Shown here piece after piece: positions 47,556-59,348 of a DNA stretch of 64,000 nt. Source of the stretch: Tetracentron sinense (lineage: Eukaryota; Streptophyta; Magnoliopsida; Trochodendrales; Trochodendraceae); contig CM026557.1 of NCBI GenBank assembly GCA_015143295.1, forward strand, positions 23,717,760 to 23,781,759, read 5' to 3'. The first letter of the stretch is position 1; each line of letters begins with the position of its first letter. The notes under the pieces were generated by a model that made no database searches, had not been told where the DNA came from, and saw only the letters and a list, made by a program, of their open reading frames with translations. The position numbers and the translations under genes are program-made.

Positions 47556-48544
47556 ACTGGTTTCTATTTTAATGAGCCTTTGTACAGGGCCCAGACCTGG
47601 TAGGAGGCCATTCTAGGCCCTGCCATGCTCCCTGGGCCTAATCCACATGACCACTACCTTGACTGAGGTTAACCTAACCCCGGTTAACATTTAACCATGG
47701 TTAAGCAGCCCTTAACCCATGAAAAATTAGGAAAAATACCAAAAATATCTAAAAAATACAAATAGATAAAAAATATTATTTCTGGACCTTTTTAGCATGG
47801 TTAGCAGCCCTAACCATGGTTAACTCTCATTTAACCCTAGTTAGCAACTCCAACCCTTGGTTAAAACCCTTTTCGCCTACCGGGCCTATTCCCTTGGCCT
47901 ACCGGGCCCAATCTCAACCTACTGGGCTTGATTATACCTCCCTTAACTGTGATTAGTAACCCTAATCATGGTTAGTTTGACATAACCCGATTAGCAACCC
48001 TAGCCTTGGTCAAACATTGTCTTAGCCTACCGGGCTTCTCTCTTGGCTTACCGGGCCCAAACCCTAGTCTACCAGACTAACCTAAGTCTACAGGGCTTAA
48101 ACCATGCACTTGATCAACCTCGGTTAACCAAACCCTAATCTACCGGACTAGGCCATTAGTCACCCTTGGTGCACACACACCCCCTAGCCTTGGTACGGGC
48201 TCATGTGCCAGAACTACGCTCGGTCTAATCTCACTCTAATGTAAGTACGTAGGCAACCCAACCCAGGTTCGACCCTAGTTAGCTTTATTTCTTAGATTAA
48301 TCTTATCTTAAATAGTTAGGCATTTTAACAAAATTTGACATTAATTGACTTAAACCTAGGGAGTATGGAACCATTGTAATATGAAAGCCTCGAGGTACCT
48401 AACACTTTCCCCGGACTTAACCGAACCTCTTACCCTAATCTCAAATCATAGACCAAGACCTTATCCAACATCTCAGGGACTTATCCCTTCAGAATTAATA
48501 GGTAGCGACTCTAAGCAACTCTAATTCCATGAGAATTTTAGCGT

Positions 48545-49940
48545 TCCAAAACTCTTACTCACAAACCTCAAATCTAATGTTTGAGTTAAGAACTCACAAA
48601 TTCAAAGGGGTGGCTAGGTCTCCCTATAAACTCTATCTACCCTTTTTAATATTTAACAATTAAGTTATTAACTAAGGGATGATGAACTTAAAGTGCTGAA
48701 TAAGGGAAACAAGCAAACCATAACGCAAGCAATTTTTATGTGGAAACTTTTTCGGGAAAAACTACGTGACCTAGTCCAGTAATGAGAATCCACTAAGACA
48801 AAGTACCAGATACTTACAGACTCAAACCTCACTCAAACAGGACTCGACTTCCTCGATCCACGGCTAGTCCTACACGCCTCAATAAGTAATCATGATCTCG
48901 CAAGACTCTCAACCTCCCGCAGTAGCCTATTATTCTCTTGTGTCTCAACAACCACGATTTCCACGATCGATCTCCATCAATAACTGCTTCAGATTTCACC
49001 GACCAAATCACATAACCACGATCCTCCTCGAATCGATCTCCTTCACAAAGGCTCCAGAACACTCTCGCCAATTTGTTTTTTCCAGAATGGGTTGATGGTT
49101 TATGACAACTTTAGAGTGATCTCATCAATAGCTTGAGGATCAACCAAAGCAAGTTTTCAGAGATAAGAATGACAAAACTTGCATCTCTAGAGCAACTAAC
49201 AAAGGAGAATGAGAGAAATAAATCTCATAGTTTATAAGAACTCTAGAGCTAGCCCAATGCACTCTCCACACTCTCTCAAAGTCACCATTCACGGACTAGA
49301 AGGATCTCATTAAATAGAGAAGCCAAACCAAGGTTTTAGAAACACCCAAAAATGGATTTAGAAGCTTTTTTAAGCATTGGGTCGACCCAACTATCACTTT
49401 GGATCAACCCAAATCTTGGGTGCTCTCTGGACGTTTTTCCCATACATTTTCTGTTGAGGACTGGGTCAACCCAATACTGTTTCAGTCAACCGACTCTTAA
49501 AAACTTAGAATTTTCTCTCACTTTTTTCACGGAAGTTGTAGATTTTTTCAATACGGTCAATTTCATATATTATAGAGCAAAATTGGAGCTATGGTTTGAG
49601 AGATATGCCACTTAGAAGGAACCTTGATTTTTAAGAACCTCTAACACTTTTTGGGCTACATATCTAGTCACCTAAGGTCCATATGATTATTCTAAGTCAA
49701 TTTTCACCTAAGGTATCATAGTATGATTATTCTAAGCCAATTTTCACCTAAGGTAACATGTTATCTAGGTCACTTACCATCCTATGAGTGAAATGAAGGA
49801 TATGATTAGAATGTCTTCAACCGATCTTCTTCGGTCTTCATCTTCACTTGTCTTGGACGCTTGTAGGCAATGATACAAGATACACTAGACTTACTTGTTT
49901 TGACACCGGAATAAGTCAACACTAAAGCATGAACTTTACA
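48545..49940 (-). repeat. LTR-like repeat, older relative of 60514-61987
   Basis: It shares with 60514-61987 the CTAGTCCA...ATGAGAATCCACTAAGACAAAGTA block, CGATCTCC-rich stretches, a palindrome cluster, and an end ACTTGTTTTGACACCGGAAT. The right end ACTTTACA fits a minus-strand LTR start TGTAAAGT. The left end is blurred against the preceding LTR. The palindrome TTGGGTCGACCCAA is at 49377-49390, with decayed copies to about 49495. A TATTTAAT-like box (minus) is at 49309-49318. Confidence 0.55.
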
Positions 49941-49948
49941 AAAGGAGG

Positions 49949-50893
49949 TGTATACATTCATCAGGGGTGGAAAAAAGGTCTATGAGACTTTGTGCTCTCA
50001 ACATGGCCCATAAAAGGCTATAGGAGAATGAGCGTTCATGATATTCATTTTTCTTCAAAATAAATAACTTAATGCTATGAGGAAATACAAGTTTAGTGAA
50101 TAGTGAAGGATAACTAAGCTGCTTGGCATAAATTTCCCAAACGTTAAAAGTTTCTCTTGAAAACACAGTTTGCTAGGATGCCATGTAACTCGTTGTCCTC
50201 ATTAAGAACACTACAAAATTTCATACTACATAAGAGGATCTATTTGTTGGGACCTATCTTATAATGGTCCAAACCTCTTCATTTATGCACTATATATAGT
50301 ACACCCTCTGACAATAAGAGACTGATTTGGATCCTCCCATCGTTTTGTTGCAAGTAATCACTTACTCTTTGAGACACATTTATGTGATTCTTCTTTGTCT
50401 TTCTTATAGATCCTGCTTGATTTCATAAAAATCAGGACACAAAATTTGACTCATTTTAAAATTATACTTTTTCTTTGGTCCTTCAAATAATTCTTGTGTT
50501 TGCAAGAAAATAAAATAAAAAATAATTCATGTGCACATGATAGATTTTCATATACCAATTGCAAATTGAAGAAGGATAATGTTAACTAATGCGATGACTC
50601 TGGCTGACTAGAACTTGTTACATAACCTATTACACTAAAAGGACTCTCTGCAATCTGACATATCCCCTCTAAAGACTTGATGGAATTTATTGATAGACTT
50701 ATATGATTTACAATGATCCTAAATAGGGTTTATATAGAGACAACAAGATAGACTTTATAGAAAGGAAATAGACCTAATCTAATCATACATAATCAAATCA
50801 ATATTTATTCAAATTGAAATCTAATCTATCTACTGATGAGATGTGATGTATACCATCACGCTTTGTAATTGTGCTCTATAATATCTCTAATAA
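49949..50893 (-). repeat. LTR-like repeat, copy 2 of the 25508-26452 pair
   Basis: By eye it differs from the first copy at only a few percent of positions. On the minus strand the start TATTAGAGATATT at 50886 follows the purine tract AGGGGGAT. The region 50683-50893 resembles 63243-63440, which borders a primer-site-like TGGTATTACAG. Together they could be the two LTRs of one small element split by the gypsy insertion at 51484. Confidence 0.5.
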
Positions 50894-51483
50894 TCCCCCT
50901 AAAGGGCCTAAACACATGAGGGTCAAAAGATCTTCACGAGTTTGACAAAAATAGAGTCTTGTCTCTTGCCGTAGATGAACATCCAACCTATATATTATTG
51001 GTTGTTTCACCAAGAGGAAATGAATATGGTGAAACTAAGAGAGTGAATGGGCCTCATTGGAGCACAGATAAGTGGCCTCTTGGGCTTAGGATACTGGCCA
51101 CCAAGGGCTAAAGATGTTGAACCTCTATGGGTTGAAACTATGTCCTTACGGACTTGATATGTTGACCTCCATGGATCAAAGAAGAGGGCCCTCAGTGGGC
51201 CAGGAAAAAAATGTGCCTTTAATGGGCCTGAGCCTCAAACTAGGCTGAAAAAGCCTCTATGGGCCTAATGAGACGGTTCCGACTGGAATCTACTTTAAGC
51301 CAAATTTTTTTTTAATATACTCTGAACCAAGGGAAGTGGGTTTGGATGGCAATGGCTATAATAATGGCAACTACCAACGAGACGGTCGACTGGTATGGGC
51401 AATAATAATGGTAGCTTTCGACTATAGTTTTGAACAACAAAAACAATGGTGATGGCGATATCAAAGATAACTGTGGGAAAATT
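50894..51483. other. Non-coding left flank of the gypsy insertion
   Basis: No open frame. Words such as GGGCCTAAA, GTGGGCC and ATGGGCC recur. It probably belongs to the internal part of the small element whose other side resumes at 63071. Confidence 0.4.
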
Positions 51484-52174
51484 TGTCGCGCCCCAAAATA
51501 CCCCTAGAAGTTAAGGGATACTTTAGGAGTGACTATTCGTACTTGTCAAACCATCCTGAAGTAAACAAGGCTAACATAATACAATAAGAACAATAATCAG
51601 AGCGCAGAAGCTAAACATGGATACGAAAGCGTAAACTAACTTTTTCTTTTCTTTACAAGGTCTGTATTCCAAGTGATAATGTACATAACATAGTAAGTCA
51701 AACGTGGACATGCCCTCCCTATCAAAATACACAAAAGAACTCTCTCGTACTCTCCCCTCAACAGTAATCGAGGTATGGCCATACGTCGAGGTCTCTGTCC
51801 ACTTGAGACTATAACGGGATGGATGACTCTCTCTCTTCTAAGTACTCTTCCTCGACCCAAGGCTCAGGGTTAAGGGCTTCCTCGGTACCTACCGACATGA
51901 AAGTACTGCTGAGCATGGAATACTCAGCGAGTAAAAGCTACTAACTATCCATAGCAGTAATAAAAGCCCAACAACAGTGAACACAATACAACATATCGAT
52001 TTAAAACAATACTAGCAGCATAAGATAATTAGTATTGAACACGAAGCAATAAAATTATCTTGACATGCGTGCATGAATGCGAAAACTCCGATAAAACTCA
52101 TGTTCGGAAACCCTTTTCATGTCTTGGTCTTGCTTGTGAAAATCATGCGTGCTTGTTTGTCTTGTTTGTATACT

Positions 52175-52455
52175 TGTAAGCTAGAGGCTAGCACCCGCAC
52201 ATCCCTGAGCTACCAACTTCCTTGACATATCATTTCCTTTGAGCCTTTTCTTGTGAGCCTGTTCTTGTGAGCCAGAGGCTAGTACCCTTCACTTGGGCTT
52301 CCAACCTCCTTGACATGTTTCATTTACTTGTGAGCCAGAGGCTAGCACCCGCACATCCCTGGGCTACCAACCTCCTTGACGTTTTGTTTTCTTGTGAGCC
52401 AGAGGCTAGGACCTGTACATCCCTGGGCTACCAACCTCCTCGACATATGCTTGTT
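52175..52455 (-). repeat. Four tandem units of about 65 bp in the LTR
   Basis: Units (plus-strand reading) contain GAGCCAGAGGCTAGCACCC, CATCCCTGGGCTACCAACCT and CCTTGACAT. The same array is at 60045-60300 in the 5' LTR. GGCTAG...GGGCTACC parts are related to the fold-back units of the solo LTR array at 22925. Confidence 0.75.
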
Positions 52456-53271
52456 TTCTTGTTTGATTTATCATGTAAGGCTACTCGTGGAAAACCCAGT
52501 TCATGCATGCATGCATGCTTGTGTGCTTGTCAATAGTGGCAACCATGATGACATGTATGACATGAAGGATAGGGCATCTCAATTCAATTCATAGTATAAG
52601 CATATCAGAATTTGGGTAATCTACATGGCATTTGGTCAATTCATCATTTATAAGAATACTTGCATTAAGCCTACTCCCATTTTCTTCATTTACTCCTAGT
52701 TTAGGCATTTTGTCAAACACATAACATGCAACATTTCCTTAGTAGTTCATCTTACTCTTTTTAGTGCATATTTTTCATCAAATCATCGAGGTAAGTTCCT
52801 TATTGTAAAGTGCCCTTCCACCATTATCTATTTCATACATCACACAACATCCCTACGGCATCCAATCGCTTCAACCCCTCATCCATCCACACATCACAAC
52901 ATTCCTTATTATCTTGTTTACATTTTATTGTTTACACTTTATAGAAATAGCACATTTCAAAAGGAGGGAAAACATGGAAATCAAGAATCATCAACTAAAA
53001 TGGAAAACCTAGGTTATTTGCTAATGGGAGTTAGTAGGGTGTACTAACCTTGAAGATCAAGTTTGATCTTTGAGGAAACCCTTGATTGAGTTGGAATCCT
53101 TCAAGCTTGATCCCTTGATCTCAATCCCAAAATCTCCTCTTGGATTTCTCCTTCAATCTCCCCTTCTCATTTTTCCCTTCTTTCTCTCCTCTAGGTCTAG
53201 AGAATCCTCCAAAATGAGATCCCTAAACAAGACTAGGGTTTAAAACCCTCAAATTCGGCATCTGTTACCGC

Positions 53272-53535
53272 GTGCGATCGATCGCACACTTAGCTGCAAT
53301 CGATCGTGGGACAGTGCGATCGATCGCACATGGATGCGATCCATCGCACATGAACCCGAACACTTTGATCTGATTTCCCCTTGTATGCGATCGATCGCAC
53401 ACTCTTGCGATTGATCGCAGATCCCTGCGATTTGTCACACCTGGGATCCCTATCTATCGTATATGGTCCAGAGAGTTTGGGACCCATTTCACCTGCATGC
53501 GATCAATCGCACCTCACCTGCGATCGATCGCACTT
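53272..53535 (-). promoter_or_regulatory. LTR palindrome cluster (TGCGATCGATCGCA)
   Basis: About nine copies lie in 265 bp. Perfect ones are at 53272-53287 and 53314-53329 (GTGCGATCGATCGCAC), and others are near 53292, 53333, 53384, 53406, 53426, 53498 and 53520. The 5' LTR has the same set at 62600-62865. In element orientation they precede a GGGTTTTAAACCC stretch that may hold the TATA-like box. Confidence 0.7.
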
Positions 53536-53757
53536 CCCAGATTTTTTTGTTTTCCCCTGCAAATCCATAGGGGTGTTTCCAACCTCATTTTCATAACTCA
53601 TAGGGTCCTAAAGCCCTTCCCTCATGCTACCCTTGGGTGATTAACCCTCCAAGTCATCTCGAACGTCAATTCTAAACCGGGGATTGTGAATTTGCCCCAA
53701 TTATCCTATTCATTAGTCAAATAAAGTTCCGGGGTGCTACATCCTCCCCCCCTTACA

Positions 53758-55409
53758 AAAATTTCATCCTCAAAATTAGGATGGGACATACATGTAAAAA
53801 CAATGACGAAATTCAAGGAGAATGACAAGGATTTAATTAAACAGTTGAGATATTTTTCCTTCACTTCGGCCTCACGCTCCCAAGTAGCATCTTCTGCTGA
53901 GTGATGTTGTCATCTTACAAGGACCAAAGGGATGGTCTTGTTGTGCAAGACTTGATCTCGCCTATCTAAGATCTGCACTGGTTGCTCAACAAGTGTGAGG
54001 TCCTCCCGGATCTCTACCGGATCAAGCTCGATGACATGGGAAGGATCCGGAATATACTTTCGGAGCATAGAGACATGGAACACATTGTGGACCGCCGCCA
54101 TATGAGCGGGCAAGGCAACACAGTAAGCCACCTCACTGACTCTAGTGATGATCTCGAACGGACCCACGTATCTTGGATTGAGCTTGCCTCTCTTCCCAAA
54201 TCTCGTAACACCCTTGGTCGGTGAAATCTTGACAAAAACCAAGTCGCCAACTCAGAATTCAAGATCTCTTAGTCGGTTGTCGGCGTAACTCTTTTGTCGA
54301 TCTTGTGCGGTCTTTAATATTTCCTGGATAAGTTTGACCCTATCCGCGGTTTGTTCAATCAATTTGGGGCCCAACACCTTCCTTTCCCCAACTTCATCCC
54401 AATATAACGGTGATCTACAACTTCTCCCATACAAAGCTTCAAAATGAGCCATCTGTATTCTTGCCAGGTAACTGTTGTTGTAGGCGAATTTCACCAAAGG
54501 TAGGTGATCTTCCCAACTTCCCTTGAAGTCTAGCATACATGCCCAGAGCATATCTTCAATAACCTGATTCACTTGCTTGATTTGCCCATCCATTTGTGGA
54601 TGGAAAGCCGTGCTAAAGTCTAACCGGGAACCCATTGCACTTTGAAAACTTTTCCAAAACCTAGATGTGAATCTCGGGTCCCGATCCGAGATAATGATCA
54701 CTGGCACCCCGTGCAACCGAACTATTTCTTTGATATACAATGCAGCCAACTGATTGGAATTAAAAGTAGTCCAGTACGGTAAGAAATGGGCGGACTTCTT
54801 GAGTCTGTCAAAAATGACCCATATAGCATCGGTGTTTCTAACCGTCTTCGGCAACCCCACGATGAAATCCATGGAGATGTGTTCCCATTTCCACTCGGGA
54901 ATAGGGAGGGACTGTAAAAGTCCAGCCGGTCTCTTGTGTTCAGCTTTGACTTGTTGGCACACCAAGCACCATGATACATACTCTGCCACATCCCTCTTCA
55001 TGTTCCTCCACCAAAAGTGTCCCTTGAGGTTCCAATACATCTTTGTACCCTCAGGATGCACTGTATATTTCGAACGGTGGGCTTCATCCATAATCTCTCT
55101 CTGAAGGTTTACATCGGCTGGAACACATAGTCTTCCCCTGAAAGTGATAGCACCTCGGCTAGTGAGAGAAAAGTCTTCACTACCTTTGGCAACTTCTTTG
55201 TCCCGAAAAGCTAACAAGTCAGCATCCGAGGCCTGCAACTCTTGAATCAGATCCATGATATACGGTCGAACTGTGATATTTGCCAACACTGGGCTGCGGA
55301 CAGAAGCATTGACACTGATGTCCAAGTTTGTCAAATCTTCCAATAGCTTCCATTCCTGAACCATCATGTGGGCCAATAACCCCAGAGGTCTTCTACTCAA
55401 AGCGTCAGC
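53758..55409 (-). pseudogene. Gypsy integrase and chromodomain
   Basis: After the MITE the frame resumes with 'LSRRPLGLL'. The integrase zinc finger ends 'WCLVCQQVKAEHKRPAGLLQ'. The core has Asp in 'ISMDFIVGLP', Asp in 'IIISDRDPRF', and the Glu region reads 'MDGQIKQVNQVIEDML', where the usual Glu of the G-Q-(S/T)-E-R motif is replaced by Lys, so the DDE triad is broken. The C-terminal GPY-like segment is 'RYVGPFEIITRV'. A chromodomain ('ILDRRDQVLHNKTIPLVLVR', stop, then 'AEDATWEREAEVKEKY') is interrupted by TGA at 53910-53912. Confidence 0.85.
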
Positions 55410-55917
55410 TAGGGCTGTCAACGGATCGGATTCGGACCGGATCTGCCTAGATCCGAATCCGATCCGATTAAGAATCCGACTGATCCGAATCCGATCCGAG
55501 ATCCGTCGGATCATGAAGTAACCGATCCGAATCCGATCCGATTATATATCGTCCGATCCGAATCTGATCCGATCCGATCCGATCCGATCCGATCCGAGTA
55601 AGGTTATTTTTAAAAAAAAAAATCTATTTTAATAATAAAAAATCTAATAATACCTTAATTAATACTAATTAATGTTAATTTTTTTTTAAATTAATATTTT
55701 ATACATAGAAAATCTAAATAATATATTTAAAATAATTAAAAATTATTATTATTATCGGATCGGATCACCCTATATCCAGATCCGATTCGATTATAATCGG
55801 ATTCCACCGATCCGATCCGAATCCGATCCGACGGATCACATATAGGGTCCAAAGTCCGGCTAATCGGATCGGATTCGAATCGGATCCGGATCATGATCCG
55901 GTCCATTGACAGCCCTA
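55410..55917. mobile_element. hAT-like MITE, 508 bp, perfect 8-bp TSD
   Basis: Termini TAGGGCTGTCAA and TTGACAGCCCTA are exact inverted repeats of 12 bp. GCGTCAGC occurs directly on both sides (55402-55409 and 55918-55925). An 8-bp TSD with such ends fits the hAT superfamily. Both arms are arrays of GATCCG and GAATCCGATCC words in opposite orientation around an AT-rich core (55600-55760). No transposase is encoded. It interrupts the gypsy frame between RNase H and integrase. Confidence 0.9.
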
Positions 55918-57660
55918 GCGTCAGCCACTACATTTGCTTTGCCTGGGTGGTATTGGATGGTGCATTTGTAGTCTTTCAAAAATTTCATCCAATGCCGTTG
56001 TTGTAAATTCAGCTCCTTTTGGGAAAAGAGGTACTTGAGGCTCTTGTGGTCCGTGAACACATAGAAATCTTCCCCGTAAAGGTAATGTCGCCAAATCTTG
56101 AGTGCGAACACTACTGCAGCAAGCTCTAGGTCGTGCATGGGGTAATTCTTTTCATGCTCCTTCAATGGCCTTGATGCGTAGGCAATGACCCTCTTATGCT
56201 GCATGAGAACGCACCCAAGCCCGACGTGCAAGGCATCACTGTATACCTCATAACCACCACGTCCAGATGGTACTGTAAGGACGGGGGCCATCGTAAGGCA
56301 TTTCTTCAACTCCTGGAAGCTTACTTCGCATCTGTCGCTCCAACTAAACTTGGCATTTTTCCTCGTCAGGTAAGTGAGAGGTGTAGCCAAACTGGAGAAT
56401 CCCTCCACAAATCTACGATAATAGCCTGCCAACCTGAGAAAACTACGTATCTCCGTGATGCTCTTAGGTCTCTCCCAACTCAAAACTGCCCCTATCTTTG
56501 TCAGGTCAACAGAAATGCCCTCGGCTAACACCACGTGGCCTAGGAACGCCACCTTCTCCAACCAAAATTTGCACTTGCTTAACTTGCCATATAGCCTATG
56601 CTCTCTCAACATTTCCAGAGCAAGGCGAAGGTCTCGTGCGTGGTCTTCCCATGTCTGGGAATATACCAAGATGTCGTCAATGAATACAATCAACGCATCG
56701 ATCCAAGTACGATCGGAACACCCGGTTCATCAAATCCATGAATGCCGCCGGTGCATTCATCAGCCCAAAAGGCATGACAAGGAACTCATAATGCCCATAC
56801 CAAGTCCTGAAAGCTTCTTCGGAACATCTTCTGCCTTGATCTTTAATTGATGATACCCCGATCTAAGATCAATCTTGGAGAAGAATCTCGCTCCCTTCAG
56901 TTGGTCAAATTGGTCATCTATCCGTGGCAAGGGATAACGATTCTTGATTGTGACCTTATTTAACTGTCTGTAGTCGATGCACATTCTCATCGACCCGTCC
57001 TTCTTCTTCACAAAGAGGGCTAGAGCTCCCCATGGCAACACACTTGGTTGGATGAAACCAAGTTGTTGTAACTCCTCAATCTGCTTCTTCAATTTCTCAA
57101 GCTCTATCGGGGCCATTCTATATGGTGCTCTTGAAATCGGAGAGGTACTCGGAGTAAGCTCTATAGCGAACTCAATCTCTCTATCAGGAGGCAACCCGGG
57201 ATGCTCTTTCAGAAACACATCTAAGAACTCACTCACAACTGGAATGGCCGAGGAGTTTTGTGCTTCTGAGTTCGCCAAACTCAAGGCCGCAAAGCAAGCT
57301 ATGTCTCTTCCTTGCAATCCCCAAAAGTGGAATGCCTTTACTCCTTCCGGCTTGAAATTCACCACCTTCTCAAAACATGTAACATGGCCGTGGTGAGTCG
57401 CTAGCCAATCCATACCAAGAATGGCGTCAAAGTCTAAATCTTGGAAGTCCAAAATGATAAGGTCGGCTAACAGCTCATTCTCCCCTACTTGAACCACACA
57501 ATCTTTAAATATTTTGTCTGTATCAACTAACTTGCCAAGTGGAGCAATGGTCAACTCCCGTTCCAACAGAGTAGCCTCAGTCGGAAAGCCCTTCGTAAAA
57601 CTGGGTGAGACAAAGAAGTGAGTGGATCATGTGTCGATCAACACTTGGGCGAGACATTCG
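55918..57660 (-). pseudogene. Gypsy protease, RT and RNase H
   Basis: Protease: 'QVLIDT', stop, 'STHFF'; the stop codon at 57627-57629 takes the place of the active-site Gly. '[15 protein letters not shown]' follows. RT: '[20 protein letters not shown]', '[16 protein letters not shown]' with the first Asp, a frame break near 56815, then '[11 protein letters not shown]' with the double Asp at 56693 onward. RNase H: '[18 protein letters not shown]', '[13 protein letters not shown]', '[11 protein letters not shown]' and '[11 protein letters not shown]' just before the MITE. Order and motifs are those of chromoviruses. Confidence 0.87.
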
Positions 57661-57955
57661 TTCACTAATAAGGCACTTGTGCGATTAAATAACTAACATC
57701 AATAGATTTCAAACATACAAACACCATACATGGGTAACTAACAACATCACATCATAGAAGCATTTTCAACGTAAGACTTTCATGTTTTCGCGTACCTTGC
57801 ACGACATCGTCGGAGGCACGTGCGTCTCTCTCAGATAGGATGAAAACTCGGCCCTGGGTGGCTTGACGAGGTGGCTGGATAAGTGGTGAGGCCCTCGAAG
57901 CCTGAGAAGAGCTGGGCTGAGATGTCTGCCTGATCGGGGGCCTACTTCCCTGAGA

Positions 57956-59053
57956 CTAGGCTGGTAGATGGCGTCGGGGCCAATCCCGAATCATGTGGCC
58001 TTGGTCGCCACAATGAAAACAGCCTCCGGTAGCCTTCCGGCATTCCCCTGCTAGATGCCTCCTTTCACAAAGGGTGCAGACATCATGTGAATAGGTGGGA
58101 GGAGCATAACCCGTAGTCTGAGGTAATACAGGGCGAGGAGCATATAAGGTAGCCGGACGAAAAGCCGATGGAGAAAAAGGGTGAAGAGATTGAGGTGTAG
58201 AGCACATCCTATGTGACTGAGCTGGTCCTACAGACTGATACGACATAGTTCTATCTTTCTTTTCTACCGAGCCACTAAACTGGCTCTTCTCCATTCCTCT
58301 TCTCTTGAAAAATTCCTCGGAATTCAACTCCGCCAAAAGTGACTTATCTACGACTTCTGAGTATGTCTCATGTCTGAACATTGAGACTCGATCCTTGAGG
58401 TAGGCTTTCAACCCCCTCTCAAATTTTCGGGTTTTCATAGCCTCGGTCGCTATCATATGTGGAGCAAATCGAGATAGCTCTGAGAACTTGGCTTCATAAG
58501 CCGCTACTGCCATATTACCTTTCTCCAAGGTAATGAATTCAACCTCTTTCTTCTCCTTCATCCCAACTGGGAAGTACTTCTTGTAAAAGACGTCCAAGAA
58601 CTCAGCCCCTGTCCACCCTTGACCCTATCGGGTCAAATCTCGGGTCCTAAGTGCGGACCTCCACTAATTATCGGCCTCACCTTCACGCATAAAGGCGGCC
58701 CAAGTGACCCTTTCAACCTCAGTCGGTGTCAACACTGAGAATATCTTCTCTAATTGCCGAATCCATCCTTCAGCCACAAGAGGATCAATGCTCCCACAAA
58801 ATGTTGGAGGCCCCATCCTCCGAAAAGCCTCTATTCCAGCTTGTGGTCGATTGGGAGGAGCAGTTATAAGCGCGGCATTTGGAGGAGTAGCCGGTTGCCT
58901 CGCCGCTAACATAGCCAAAGTCTCGGCTATTGAAGCGAAAGATTGGGCAAAGTCGGGTTGTTCATCACTCGATAGAGCATCACTTCTATTGCCCCTTGTG
59001 TTGTACCCGTGACCCCGAGTATTGCGTCTCATGATTACTCCTGAGAACGACAA
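57956..59053 (-). pseudogene. Gypsy Gag capsid/nucleocapsid
   Basis: The N-terminal frame (59053-58664) contains 'FRRMGPPTFCGSIDPLVAEG', typical of plant chromovirus Gag. It stops and resumes at 58597 with 'VFYKKYFPVGMKEKKEVEFI', 'GLKAYLKDRV', and a zinc knuckle 'CFHCGDQGH' whose fourth ligand, normally Cys, reads Trp ('MIRDWPR'). A second Met (residue 8, before 'RRNTRG') is a likelier start than the first. The broken knuckle and internal stop show inactivity. Confidence 0.83.
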
Positions 59054-59336
59054 TACAACATGAGTTTAACTGGGATACACATTTAGTAACAATTTAACCA
59101 TTTGTTCAAAACATATTCACTAAGCATAGAACAGTGCACACAAGGTTTACTTAACAATCGCATATCATACAATCCGTGTTCCTAGCATAGGACTCTAAAT
59201 TCAGTTAAAGTTCAACATGTTTGACTAATACTAATTTGTTAGTCTATACTTAGAATATAACTCCTTCCTAACACCTATTGCCTTGTTCAATCATGGTATC
59301 GAGTACTAACTGGCCCTTGGGACTCTAATGCCTAGA

Positions 59337-59348
59337 CCTCTGATACCA
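59337..59348 (-). other. Primer-binding site, initiator tRNA-Met type
   Basis: The minus strand reads TGGTATCAGAGG four bases after the end of the 5' LTR (…GCACGACA at 59353). It matches the complement of the plant initiator tRNA-Met 3' end (TGGTATCAGAGC) except at the last base. Confidence 0.85.

Larger units (their letters stand above)
43656..48503 (+). repeat. Long LTR of the Tat/Ogre-like element (interrupted)
   Basis: It begins near TAAGCACCCAATTTTTACAC after the purine-rich GAAGGGCAGC, and ends near 48503, just before GGTAGCGACTCT. The latter resembles the tRNA-Arg primer site TGGCGACTC used by Ogre-like elements. Degenerate CCCTAA, ACCATGGTTA and CTACCGGGC words fill it. TATAAATCCCC lies at 46598-46608. 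Removing the nested solo LTR leaves about 2.56 kb. Both ends are approximate. Confidence 0.55.
51484..53741 (-). repeat. 3' LTR of the chromodomain gypsy element, 2258 bp
   Basis: On the minus strand it starts TGTAGCACCCCGGAAC and ends GGGGCGCGACA. The preceding purine tract AAGGGGGGAGGA marks it as the 3' LTR. It holds a palindrome cluster (53272-53535) and four tandem units (52175-52455). It is related to the LTRs at 20020-25507. Confidence 0.85.

Noticed and set aside
52267..52536. Small repetitive ORFs (and 60092-60425)
   Set aside because: They arise from the 65-bp tandem units in the LTRs, on the strand opposite to the element.
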